A program made the position numbers and the translations under genes. Below the pieces are notes generated by a model. It was given only the letters and a program-made list of their open reading frames with translations, made no database searches and was not told the DNA's origin. 64,000 nt of DNA from DATIRA01 sp963766505 (lineage in GTDB: Bacteria; Pseudomonadota; Gammaproteobacteria; Steroidobacterales; Steroidobacteraceae): assembly GCA_963766505.1 (NCBI GenBank), contig CAVYAL010000010.1:346949-410948 (forward strand), given 5' to 3'. Shown piece by piece: positions 7,856 through 16,019 of the stretch. Every line of letters begins with the position of its first letter. Within the stretch, counting starts at the first letter, position 1.

Positions 7856-9040
7856 ATGGTGCGTGTCGTCCGCATGAACGACCTCGACCTCGCCGGCAAG
7901 CGCGTGCTGATCCGCGAGGACCTCAACGTCCCGGTCAAGGATGGCGTCGTGACCAGCGACGCGCGGATCCGGGCCTCGCTGCCCACCATCCAGGCGGCGC
8001 AGGCCGCCGGGGCCCGCGTGCTGGTGATGTCGCACCTCGGCCGGCCGGAGGAGGGCGTCTACAACGAGGAATTCTCGCTGGCGCCGGTCGCGGCGCGGCT
8101 CTCGGAACTGCTCGGGCGCAAGGTCCGCCTCGAGCGCGACTGGCTCGACGGCGTCACGGCAGAGCCGGGTGAAGTCGTGATGCTCGAGAACGTCCGCTTC
8201 AACAAGGGCGAGAAGAAGAACAAGGACGAGCTCGCGAAGCAGATGGCAGCGCTCTGCGACGTGTACGTGATGGACGCGTTCGCCACCGCGCACCGCGCCG
8301 AGGCGAGCACCAACGGTGTTGCAAGGTTCGCGCCGGTCGCCTGTGCCGGGCCGCTGCTGACCAACGAGCTCGACGCGCTCGAGAAGGCGCTGCATGCGCC
8401 CGGCCGGCCGCTGATCGCGATCGTCGGCGGGTCGAAGGTATCCACCAAGCTCACCGTGCTCGAGAATCTGCTCGGCAAGGTGGACAAGCTGATCGTCGGC
8501 GGCGGCATCGCCAACACCTTCCTCGCGGCCGCGGGCCTGCCGATCGGCAAGTCGTTGTACGAGCGCGACATGGTAGACATCGCGCGGGGCCTGCTGGAGC
8601 GATCGCGCGCCGCCGGCGCCGAGAAGATCCCGCTGCCGACCGACGTCGTCGTCGCGAAGGAGTTCTCGGCCGCGGCGGAGGCGGACGTGAAGCCTGTCGA
8701 GAAGGTCTCGAGCGACGAGATGATCCTGGACATCGGCCCGGACACCGCCGAGCGCTACGCCGGGCTGATCGGGACGGCTGCGACGATCGTCTGGAACGGC
8801 CCGGTCGGCGTGTTCGAGTTCGACCAGTTCGCCGAGGGCACGCGCGTGATCGCCCAGGCCGTGGCCCGCAGCGCCGCGTTCTCGATCGCAGGCGGCGGCG
8901 ACACGATCGCCGCGATCGAGAAATTCGGGCTCGGCGCGGACATCTCCTACATCTCGACGGCCGGCGGGGCGTTCCTCGAGTTCCTCGAGGGTAAGAAGCT
9001 GCCGGCGGTGGAAGTGCTGGAGAGCCGCGCGGCGGGCTGA
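7856..9040 (+). CDS. pgk: Phosphoglycerate kinase
   Basis: Transfers the acyl phosphate of 1,3-bisphosphoglycerate to ADP. The N-terminal half has the substrate-binding motifs REDLNVPVKDG and SHLGRPE, then MLENVRFNKGE; the nucleotide half has GGSKVSTK and the C-terminal GGGDTIAAIEKFG and STAGGAFLEFLEG signatures. Of three in-frame ATGs (7829, 7856, 7874) I prefer 7856: GGGGAG lies just upstream and the product MVRVVRMNDLDLAGKRV matches E. coli Pgk. 394 residues is the normal bacterial length. The 73 bases from gap carry no obvious terminator. Element B follows the stop at once. Confidence 0.96.
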   Translation: MVRVVRMNDLDLAGKRVLIREDLNVPVKDGVVTSDARIRASLPTIQAAQAAGARVLVMSHLGRPEEGVYNEEFSLAPVAARLSELLGRKVRLERDWLDGVTAEPGEVVMLENVRFNKGEKKNKDELAKQMAALCDVYVMDAFATAHRAEASTNGVARFAPVACAGPLLTNELDALEKALHAPGRPLIAIVGGSKVSTKLTVLENLLGKVDKLIVGGGIANTFLAAAGLPIGKSLYERDMVDIARGLLERSRAAGAEKIPLPTDVVVAKEFSAAAEADVKPVEKVSSDEMILDIGPDTAERYAGLIGTAATIVWNGPVGVFEFDQFAEGTRVIAQAVARSAAFSIAGGGDTIAAIEKFGLGADISYISTAGGAFLEFLEGKKLPAVEVLESRAAG

Positions 9041-9046
9041 GAAACG

Positions 9047-9171
9047 GCGGATAGGGACAGCGGATAGCGGATGGGGTTCAGGGGAAGTGCGGGGACGGCC
9101 TCCGGCGTCCTCTGCACTATCCGCTATCCCCTAGTCCCTATCCCCTATCCCCTATCCCCTTCCCCGTTTCC
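9047..9171. repeat. TAGGGGA nested-hairpin element B (pgk-pyk gap)
   Basis: Left arm about 9047-9076 has three degenerate GGATAG(G/C) units; right arm about 9116-9171 has six TATCCCC-like units. The core between them is self-complementary: it opens with GTGCGGGGACG and closes with CGTCCTCTGCAC. The element fills nearly all of the 163-base gap, starting six bases past the pgk stop. Confidence 0.82.
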
Positions 9172-9203
9172 CACCTCCATCCGCCGGTTTCCAAGGCATT
9201 CCC

Positions 9204-10635
9204 ATGCTCCGCCGCACCAAGATCGTCGCTACGCTGGGTCCGGCCACGGACTCGGCGGCCGTGCTGGAATCCTTGATCCGGCGCGGTGCGGACGTGGTTC
9301 GCCTCAATTTCTCGCACGGCGACGCGAACGATCATCGCCGGCGGCTCGACGGCGTGCGGGTCGCGGCCGGCAAGGTCGGCAAGCACGTGGCGGTGCTGGG
9401 CGACCTGCAGGGCCCGAAGATCCGCATCGAGCGCTTCGCGGGCGGCCATGCGTTGCTGAGGGAGGGCGACAGCTTCGTGCTGGACCCGGACCTCGACCCG
9501 CGCGACGGAACGGACCGCACCGTCGGTATCAGCTACGCGCAGCTCGGTGCAGGACGTCAAGCCCGGCGACGAGCTGGTGCTGGGCGACGGGCAGATCGAT
9601 CTCGAGGTCGTGGCCGTCGAGGACCGGCGCGTCGTGTGCCGGGTGCTGACGGGCGGGGAGCTGGGCGACCAGAAGGGCATCAACCGCCGTGGCGGGGGGC
9701 TGTCGGCCGGCGCGCTGACAGAGAAGGACCGCAGCGACATCCGGCTCGCTGCCGAGCTCGATGTCGACTACCTGGCCGTGTCGTTCGTGCGCCAGGCGGC
9801 CGACGTCGAGGAGGCGCGCCGGCTGCTGCGCGCGAGCGGGTCCGACGCGCGCATCGTCGCGAAGATCGAGCGCAGCGAGGCGATCCCCAGGCTCGACGAG
9901 ATCATCCTGGCCAGCGACGCCGTGATGGTTGCGCGGGGCGATCTCGGTATCGAGGTCGGTTATGCGGAGCTCACCGGCCTGCAGAAGCGCATCCTGCAAG
10001 CCGCGCGCGGCCACGACCGGGTCACGATCACCGCGACGCAGATGATGGAATCGATGATCCACAGCCCGGTGCCGACGCGTGCGGAGGTCTCGGACGTGGC
10101 GAACGCGGTGCTCGACGGCAGCGACGCGGTGATGCTCTCGGGCGAGTCGGCCGTGGGCAAGTACCCGGCCAGGGCCGTGGAGGCGATGGCGCGAGTGATC
10201 GAGGGCGCGGAGAAATACCAGCTCGCGCGGCATTTCGGGCGGGAGCGCCTGGAGACCAAGGTCGAGCAGTTCGACCAGGCCATTGCCCACGCGGTGATGT
10301 TCACCGCCAGCCACATGGACGTCGAGGCCATCGTCGCACTGACCGAATCCGGCTCGACGCCGCTGTGGATGTCGCGGATCCGCTCCGACATCCCGATCTT
10401 CGCCTTCACCCGCCACGAGCGGACGCAGCGCCGCGTCGCGCTGTACCGTGGCGTGCATCCCGTCCCGTTCGACGTCACGCACACGGATACCTCAGATCTC
10501 TATCGTGCGATCGCCGGCGAGCTGCTCTCGCGTGGACACGTCAAGCCGGGCGACGAGCTGATCCTGACGCTGGGCGAGTTCTCGGGCGTCTCCGGTGGCA
10601 CGAACACGATGAAGCTGCTGCGGGTCGAAGGCTGA
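9204..10635 (+). CDS. pyk: Pyruvate kinase (PykA type), frame broken by one extra base near 9545
   Basis: Converts phosphoenolpyruvate and ADP to pyruvate and ATP, the last step of glycolysis. The first frame gives the PykA-like start LRRTKIVATLGPATD, NFSHG and GDLQGPKIRIE; after GISYAQL near 9540 the homologous sequence continues in another frame with VQDVKPGDELVLGDGQIDLE, then GINRRGGGLS, IVAKIERSEA, VARGDLGIE and the ATQMMESM signature. Dropping one G near 9545 restores a 476-residue protein of normal length. I take this as a sequence error or very recent lesion because both halves are fully conserved. It closes the tkt-gap-pgk-pyk run. Confidence 0.93.
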
Positions 10636-10666
10636 CCGCCGCGCTTCCGGGCGCGGACGACCGGCC

Positions 10667-12682
10667 TCAGTCGCCGGCCGCGATCACCGTCGGCGCCGGG
10701 GCGAAGGGCTCGATCCCGAAATAAGGGTAGATGTCGCCCGGGAAGTACACGGTGCCGTCCTTGACCACCATCGCGATCGACTTCACGGCCTTCAGGTCGC
10801 GGGTCGGATCGCCGGGCACCAGGAAGAAATCAGCGAGCTTGCCCTTCTCGATCGAGCCGAGCCGCTGCTGCTGGCCTAGATAGGCGGCCATCTCCAGCGT
10901 CGCGCGGCGCAGCACCTCGGCCGGTGTCATGCCGAGTTCCTGGAACAGCTCGAGCTCGCGGTGGTAGGTGAACGAACCCCCGCGGTCGGTGCCGGGAACG
11001 AGCAGGATGCCGCGCGCGTGCATCATGCGCAGCGTGTCCATGATCGTGCCGAACGCGGCGATGTAGCGCTGCCGCTCGGCCTCGTCCGCCGTGCCGAACA
11101 GGGCCTGGCGCTCGTTGCGCCGGGCGTTCACCGGCAGGTGATCGATGTAGTCGACGGACCCGGGCGGGACCTCGCCGTTGACCGCGGTCAGGCCGAGCTC
11201 GTGGATACCGATGGTCGGGTCGTGCGCGACGCCTCGTTTCGCCATGCTGTCGAGCGTCGCCTGCACGGCCGTGCCGTCGAGATCGAGGTCCGGGAAACGC
11301 TGCATCGCGGTGAAGCGGAACAGCGTTCGAGTGTCCTCGCCGGGCTTCAGCACCCAGCCCAGCATCAGCTGGTTGACGTGCGTGATCTCGTCGAAGCCCG
11401 CCGCGATCATTTCGTCGGCGGAGGAAAATGCCGGCACGTGACCGGAGACGCGCATGCCGAGCAGGTGTGCCTCCTCGACGAGCCGCGGCGCCCACTCCGG
11501 CTTCATCGAGTTGTAGAGCTTGATCTGCTGGTAGCCGCGCGCGCCGTACCAGCGCAGCAGCGCGAGCGCCTCCTCGAGCGTAGCAACTGTTTCACCCGTC
11601 GCGGCGCTGAACTCGCTCTGGCCCTCGATGAAGCCGCTGCGCGTAATGCGCGGGCCGGCGATGATGCCGCGCTCGATGCGCTCGATCAGGCCGTCGAGGA
11701 CCGCGTTCTCGTTGCCCATGTCCCGGACCGAGGTGACGCCGGCGGCGACGTTCAGCAACGCCTCTTCCTGGTCGATGTGGCCGTGCATCTCGTACATGCC
11801 CGCCAGCAGCGTGCCGCCGCCGCCGTCTATCACCGTCTCGCCCGGCGTGACCACGCTGCCGGCCGGCTGCACGCTCGCGATCGTGTTGCCGTTCACGACT
11901 ACGTCGCTCGGAGCGGTCAGCGCGAGCGCCGCGGGGTCGAAGATCCGCACGTTGCGGATGCGGACCGGCCCGTCGAAGCGGCGCGCAGCCGTGGACTGGA
12001 TCTCCACGAAGCGGTCGGTGCTCAACTGCTCGACGTATTCCCGCAGCGGCTTGTCGGCCGCCTCGTAGCCCTGCCTGACGATGATCACGTTAGGGCTCGC
12101 CACGGCGAACAGCTCGCGATCCGCGTCCAGCGTGACGTAGGACGGGTTGAGCGACAGGCCGCTGATCTCGTAGGTGGTCGCCGCGACCTTGCCCGCCGGC
12201 CCGTCGAAGGTCGTCGTCCCGTGCGCCCGGATCCGCGCAGTCCCGCCGGGCAGGACCGTGAGCGTGCCGTCATCGTCTGCGAGCAGCGCCCGCGCCAGCA
12301 GGCCTGCCGAGTAGACGCTGCCGTTCTGCTCCACATAGAAGGCCGGGCCGCTCACCGGCGCGCTGCCCTGGCCGGAGGCATCCTGCCAGCTCGCCACGCC
12401 GTCCCCGCGGCGGAACCACTCGTCGACGCGGTTGCCGAAAGTCGTCGTCCCGGTGATGGTCCACGACAGCGGGTAGGCCGCGTCGTCGAGCACGAGTCGC
12501 TCCTCGATCGTCGGGCCGCGGCCGTTCTGCTTGTAGTCGAAGTCGATCTTCACCACGTTGCCGTCGGTCTCGACGATCATGTGGCCGCGATCCTCGCCGG
12601 CGAACAGCACCCGGTAGGTGTCGGTACCGGCCATGGCCGGTGCCGCGGCGAGCAGCGAGAGGGTCAGGGCAAGAATGCGCAT
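10667..12682 (-). CDS. Secreted amidohydrolase-family metal-dependent hydrolase
   Basis: 671 residues with a clear Sec signal peptide (MRILALTLSLLAAAPAMA, cut near 18), so periplasmic or exported. Residues about 20-270 form a beta-rich domain I do not recognise. From about 280 an amidohydrolase (imidazolonepropionase/prolidase-like) fold follows: metal motif MYEMHGHID near 297, SGHVP near 414, ITHVNQ near 434, and the late Asp in PGTDRGGSF near 565, ending in the usual GSIEKGKLADFFLVPGDP. The substrate is unknown; relatives cleave N-acyl or dipeptide bonds. I chose the ATG at 12682 because the signal peptide begins there and GGAAG precedes it; the frame is open upstream. It diverges from the moxR-like gene. 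Confidence 0.85.
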   Translation of the reverse strand: MRILALTLSLLAAAPAMAGTDTYRVLFAGEDRGHMIVETDGNVVKIDFDYKQNGRGPTIEERLVLDDAAYPLSWTITGTTTFGNRVDEWFRRGDGVASWQDASGQGSAPVSGPAFYVEQNGSVYSAGLLARALLADDDGTLTVLPGGTARIRAHGTTTFDGPAGKVAATTYEISGLSLNPSYVTLDADRELFAVASPNVIIVRQGYEAADKPLREYVEQLSTDRFVEIQSTAARRFDGPVRIRNVRIFDPAALALTAPSDVVVNGNTIASVQPAGSVVTPGETVIDGGGGTLLAGMYEMHGHIDQEEALLNVAAGVTSVRDMGNENAVLDGLIERIERGIIAGPRITRSGFIEGQSEFSAATGETVATLEEALALLRWYGARGYQQIKLYNSMKPEWAPRLVEEAHLLGMRVSGHVPAFSSADEMIAAGFDEITHVNQLMLGWVLKPGEDTRTLFRFTAMQRFPDLDLDGTAVQATLDSMAKRGVAHDPTIGIHELGLTAVNGEVPPGSVDYIDHLPVNARRNERQALFGTADEAERQRYIAAFGTIMDTLRMMHARGILLVPGTDRGGSFTYHRELELFQELGMTPAEVLRRATLEMAAYLGQQQRLGSIEKGKLADFFLVPGDPTRDLKAVKSIAMVVKDGTVYFPGDIYPYFGIEPFAPAPTVIAAGD

Positions 12683-12833
12683 GCCAGGTCTTCCGTAGGC
12701 CGAGTGGAGCCGCGCAGCTTGGCTGTGCGTGCCCGGCAAATGCAAGCCCGGCTCGCGGGCGGCGGCTGCCGGCCCCCAACCGGCCGCGGCATGAGTTAAG
12801 GTTGGTGTTGAACCGTTACCGACCGGAGACACC

Positions 12834-13689
12834 GTGAGTCGCAGATTCGAAGGTACCGAACGCTACGTCGCGACAGACGACCTGATGATGGCCGTCAACG
12901 CGGCCGTCACGCTGGCCCGCCCGCTGCTCGTCAAGGGGGAGCCCGGGACAGGAAAGACCCAGCTCGCGGAGGAGGTGGCCGCGGCGCTCGGGATGCCGCT
13001 CTACCGCTGGCACATCAAGTCGACGACCAAGGCCCAGCATGGCCTCTACGAGTACGACGCGGTTTCGCGCCTGCGCGACTCGCAGCTCGGGGATGCGAAG
13101 GTCCACGACATCAGCAACTACATCATCCGTGGCCAGCTCTGGGAGGCGTTCGCGAGCGACACCCAGGCGGTGCTGCTGATCGACGAGATCGACAAGGCCG
13201 ACATCGAGTTCCCGAACGACCTGCTGCTCGAGCTCGATCGCATGGAGTTCTACGTCCACGAGACCCGCGAGCTGGTGAGCGCGCGCCACCGGCCGGTCGT
13301 GGTGATCACCAGCAACAACGAAAAGGAACTGCCGGACGCGTTCCTGCGGCGCTGCTTCTTCCACTTCATCCGTTTCCCGGACGCGGAGACGATGACCCGC
13401 ATCATCGGCGTGCATTACCCGGACCTGAAGCGGGAACTGCTCTCGGAGGCGTTGAACGCGTTCTACAAGCTGCGCGAGGTGCCGGGACTGAAGAAGAAAC
13501 CGTCGACCTCGGAGCTGCTCGACTGGCTGAAGCTGCTGCTCGCCGAGGACGTGCCCGCCGGAGGCGCTCAGGACCGACGATCCGCGCAAGAGCCTGCCGC
13601 CGCTCTACGGCGCGCTGCTGAAGAACGAGCAGGACGTGCACCTGTTCGAGCAGCTGATCTTCCTGCAGCGGCGGCAGATGCGCAGCTGA
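12834..13689 (+). CDS. MoxR-family AAA+ ATPase, frame broken by one extra base near 13553
   Basis: MoxR-type ATPases act as chaperones that assemble or activate protein complexes, usually with a VWA partner encoded next door, as here (14140). Visible motifs are Walker A GEPGTGKTQ near 38, Walker B AVLLIDEIDKAD near 113 and sensor VVITSNNEKELPDAFLRRC near 158. After LLLAEDVP the conserved tail (ALRTDDPRKSLPPLYGALL) continues in another frame to a TGA at 13687; removing one C near 13553 restores about 284 residues. The GTG at 12834 has CGGAGAC upstream. A 450-base repeat-rich spacer separates it from its partner gene. Confidence 0.88.
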
Positions 13690-13732
13690 GGCGGACGCGA
13701 TGGTGTTGCAGGACTCGATCCGGCACTCGCTT

Positions 13733-13865
13733 CGCGCGTCCTCGAGCGACGTGAACCGGGGCCGCTCCCGGGACGCCACGAGCACGTCCCTGTGGGCTCC
13801 GCGCGCGACATCCTGTCGCGCGACGGCCCGTGAGCGGCCCCGGCTCACCCCGCTACGGACGCGCG
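13733..13865 (+). repeat. Dispersed palindromic element P1
   Basis: Outer stem 13751-13767 with 13832-13848 pairs at 16 of 17 positions; a further 9-bp stem (13733-13741 with 13857-13865) lies outside it. The 60-base core, 13772-13831, can form two hairpins, the second a perfect 9-bp stem CGCGCGACA/TGTCGCGCG around a TCC loop. The core matches that of P3 at 49 of 60 positions without gaps and is also related to P2. Together P1 and P2 occupy most of the 450-base moxR-VWA gap, which holds no gene. Confidence 0.85.
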
Positions 13866-13962
13866 GCCTGGCGACGGTGGCGAACGGCAAGCGTCAGCAG
13901 GCATGTCGCTCTTTCGACGTCGAACGATGGCAGGCCACGGCATTCGGCGGCCGGCGGGCAGG

Positions 13963-14066
13963 GGTCTTCGGGTCCCGTTCCCGCGGGCCGTGCGAGGCAG
14001 GGATGCCGAGCCCGGAGCGCCCATGGATGGGTTTACAGCGTCCCGCGGGAACGGGGCCCGAAGACC
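13963..14066 (-). repeat. Dispersed palindromic element P2 (opposite orientation to P1)
   Basis: Outer stem 13963-13986 with 14043-14066 pairs at 23 of 24 positions. The core read on the minus strand from 14042 to 13983 is 60 bases and aligns without gaps to P1 and P3 (about 40 of 60 identical to P3). It contains CCCATCCATGGG as the first hairpin and a second hairpin with a TCCC loop. The outer stem sequence is unrelated to those of P1 and P3. Confidence 0.85.
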
Positions 14067-14139
14067 ACCCCGACCGGCCAACCACTGGTCGTCTTCTGAC
14101 GTCATGTGACCGGCCGACCACGCTTCGTGACGGGCCGCG

Positions 14140-15315
14140 ATGCTGACGCAGTTCTTCACGACGCTGCGCGACGCGGGCATCCCGGTCTCGCTGACCGAGT
14201 ACCTCACGCTGCTCGAGGCAATGAAGCAGCGCGTCGCCGGCCACAGCGTGGACGACTTCTATTTCCTCGCCCGCACCGCGCTGGTCAAGGACGAGAAGCA
14301 CTTCGACCGCTACGACCGCGCCTTCGCCGCGCACTTCAAGGGACTGGAGCAGGCCTTCGCGGGGATCGAGGCGGACATCCCGGCCGAATGGCTGCGCAAG
14401 GCGCTCGAGCGCACGCTGACCGAGGAGGAGAAGGCGAAGATCGAGGCGCTCGGCGGCTGGGAAAAGCTGATGCAGACGCTCGAGGAGCGGCTGCGGGAGC
14501 AGAAGGGCCGGCACGAGGGCGGCAGCAAGTGGATCGGGACCGGCGGTACCTCGCCGTTCGGCCACGGCGGCTACAACCCCGAGGGCATACGCATCGGCGG
14601 GCCGGGTGGCCAGCGCCGGGCGGTCAAGGTCTGGGAGAAACGCGAATACCGAAACCTCGACGACCAGGTCGAGCTCGGCACGCGCAACATCAAGGTCGCG
14701 CTGCGCAGGTTGCGCCGCTTCGCGCGCGAGGGCGCCGCGGACCAGTTCGACCTCGACGGCACCGTGGAGGCGACGGCCCGCAACGCCGGGCTGCTCGACC
14801 TGAAGTTCGTGCCCGAGCGGCACAACGCAGTGAAGGTGCTGCTGTTCCTGGACGTCGGCGGCTCGATGGAGAGCCACGTGCGGGTCTGCGAGGAGCTGTT
14901 CTCCGCCGCACGCAGCGAGTTCAAGCACCTCGAGTATTTCTACTTCCACAACTTCATCTACGAGTCCGTGTGGAAGGACAGTCGCCGGCGCAATGGCGAG
15001 CGCACGCCGACGCTCGAGATCCTGAGGACCTATCCGCCCGACTACCGGGTGATCTTCGTCGGCGATGCGAGCATGAGCCCCTACGAGATCATGCAGCCCG
15101 GCGGCAGCATCGAGCACTGGAACGACGAGGCGGGAGCGGCCTGGATGCAGCGCGTGACCGAGCGCTTCCACAGGCACGTCTGGCTCAATCCCGAGCCCGA
15201 GGACCGATGGGACTACACGGCCTCGATCGGGATCACCCGGCAGCTGCTGGGCGAGCGGATGTTCCCGCTGACGCTCGACGGCCTCGACCGCGCCATTCGA
15301 AGCCTGAAGGCCTGA
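14140..15315 (+). CDS. VWA-domain protein, CoxE-like, partner of the MoxR ATPase
   Basis: 391 residues. The N-terminal half is helical and charged; the C-terminal half is a von Willebrand A domain of the CoxE-like type, with the metal-site motif LFLDVGGSM (DxGxS) near 232 and YRVIFVGDASMSPYEI near 305, the latter typical of this MoxR-linked group. MoxR/VWA pairs are thought to work in metal-cofactor insertion or protein-complex maturation; the client here is not evident from the neighbours. A Gly-rich linker (GTGGTSPFGHGGYNPEG) near 130-147 separates the two parts. The ATG lies about 74 bases past element P2. Confidence 0.85.
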   Translation: MLTQFFTTLRDAGIPVSLTEYLTLLEAMKQRVAGHSVDDFYFLARTALVKDEKHFDRYDRAFAAHFKGLEQAFAGIEADIPAEWLRKALERTLTEEEKAKIEALGGWEKLMQTLEERLREQKGRHEGGSKWIGTGGTSPFGHGGYNPEGIRIGGPGGQRRAVKVWEKREYRNLDDQVELGTRNIKVALRRLRRFAREGAADQFDLDGTVEATARNAGLLDLKFVPERHNAVKVLLFLDVGGSMESHVRVCEELFSAARSEFKHLEYFYFHNFIYESVWKDSRRRNGERTPTLEILRTYPPDYRVIFVGDASMSPYEIMQPGGSIEHWNDEAGAAWMQRVTERFHRHVWLNPEPEDRWDYTASIGITRQLLGERMFPLTLDGLDRAIRSLKA

Positions 15316-15381
15316 GCGGGCGGCGCGACCGCCCGGGCGTGGCCCGGGCGGCTTGCGATCGACGGGCCGCTGCCCCCGGGC

Positions 15382-15930
15382 TCAGCCCTTGCCGCGCGCG
15401 GCCTTCAGGTCCTTGATGTCCTGCAGCACGATCTTCGAGTTCTCGTCCGGGTCCACCGATTCGTAGTGCTTTGCCACGCGGCCCTCGGGGTCGATCAGGA
15501 AGGTGTCGCGCCGCGCCACCTCCATCACGCCGAAGTTCCGCAGCACGCCGTACTGCTTTGAAACGGCCTTCTCGGAGTCCGCGAGCAGCGTGAAGGGCAG
15601 GCCGTGCTTCTCCGCGAAGGCCTTGTGCGAGGCGACGTCGTCCACGCTGATGCCGAGGATCACCGCGCCTTCCTTGTTGAACGCGAAGATGTTGTCCCTG
15701 AAGCTGCAGGCCTGCGTCGTGCAGCCGGGCGTGTCGTCCTTCGGGTAGAAATAGAGCGCAACCCACTTGCCCTTGTAGTCGGAGAGCTCGTGCCACTGGC
15801 CCTGCTGGTCCTGCAGCTTGAACTCCGGGGCCGGCTGGCCTGCGGCGGGGGAATCGGCGAGGGCGAGCCCCGCATAGGCCAGGCAGGCGGCCAGCAGGAC
15901 GGCGGGGCGTGACGCAATCAAGGTTTTCAT
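15382..15930 (-). CDS. Secreted peroxiredoxin, Bcp/PrxQ type
   Basis: Thiol peroxidase that reduces hydrogen or organic peroxides. The mature part has the Bcp signature YFYPKDDTPGCTTQACSFRD with the peroxidatic Cys at 70 and a second Cys five residues on at 75, the arrangement of atypical two-Cys Bcp/PrxQ enzymes. Unlike cytoplasmic Bcp it begins with a Sec signal peptide (about residues 1-25, cut after ALA), so it probably acts in the periplasm. I chose the ATG at 15930, with GGAGAAAG just upstream, over longer in-frame starts. It diverges from the patatin-like gene with about 90 bases between starts. Confidence 0.9.
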   Translation of the reverse strand: MKTLIASRPAVLLAACLAYAGLALADSPAAGQPAPEFKLQDQQGQWHELSDYKGKWVALYFYPKDDTPGCTTQACSFRDNIFAFNKEGAVILGISVDDVASHKAFAEKHGLPFTLLADSEKAVSKQYGVLRNFGVMEVARRDTFLIDPEGRVAKHYESVDPDENSKIVLQDIKDLKAARGKG

Positions 15931-16019
15931 CGCTTTCTCCAGGGGGCCGAGGGGGTCGTGGCCGGGGGCATGCCATACTAAATCCCGCTTCGCCCCTGGC
16001 AAAGCGAGGCGAGCGACTC

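Noticed and set aside
9540..9550. Programmed ribosomal frameshift in pyk
   Set aside because: No slippery heptamer or following pseudoknot, and the same one-base pattern occurs in unrelated genes in this window.
13733..14066. Integron attC sites
   Set aside because: P1 and P2 are imperfect palindromes but lack the GTTRRRY/RYYYAAC boxes, and no integrase or cassette genes are nearby.
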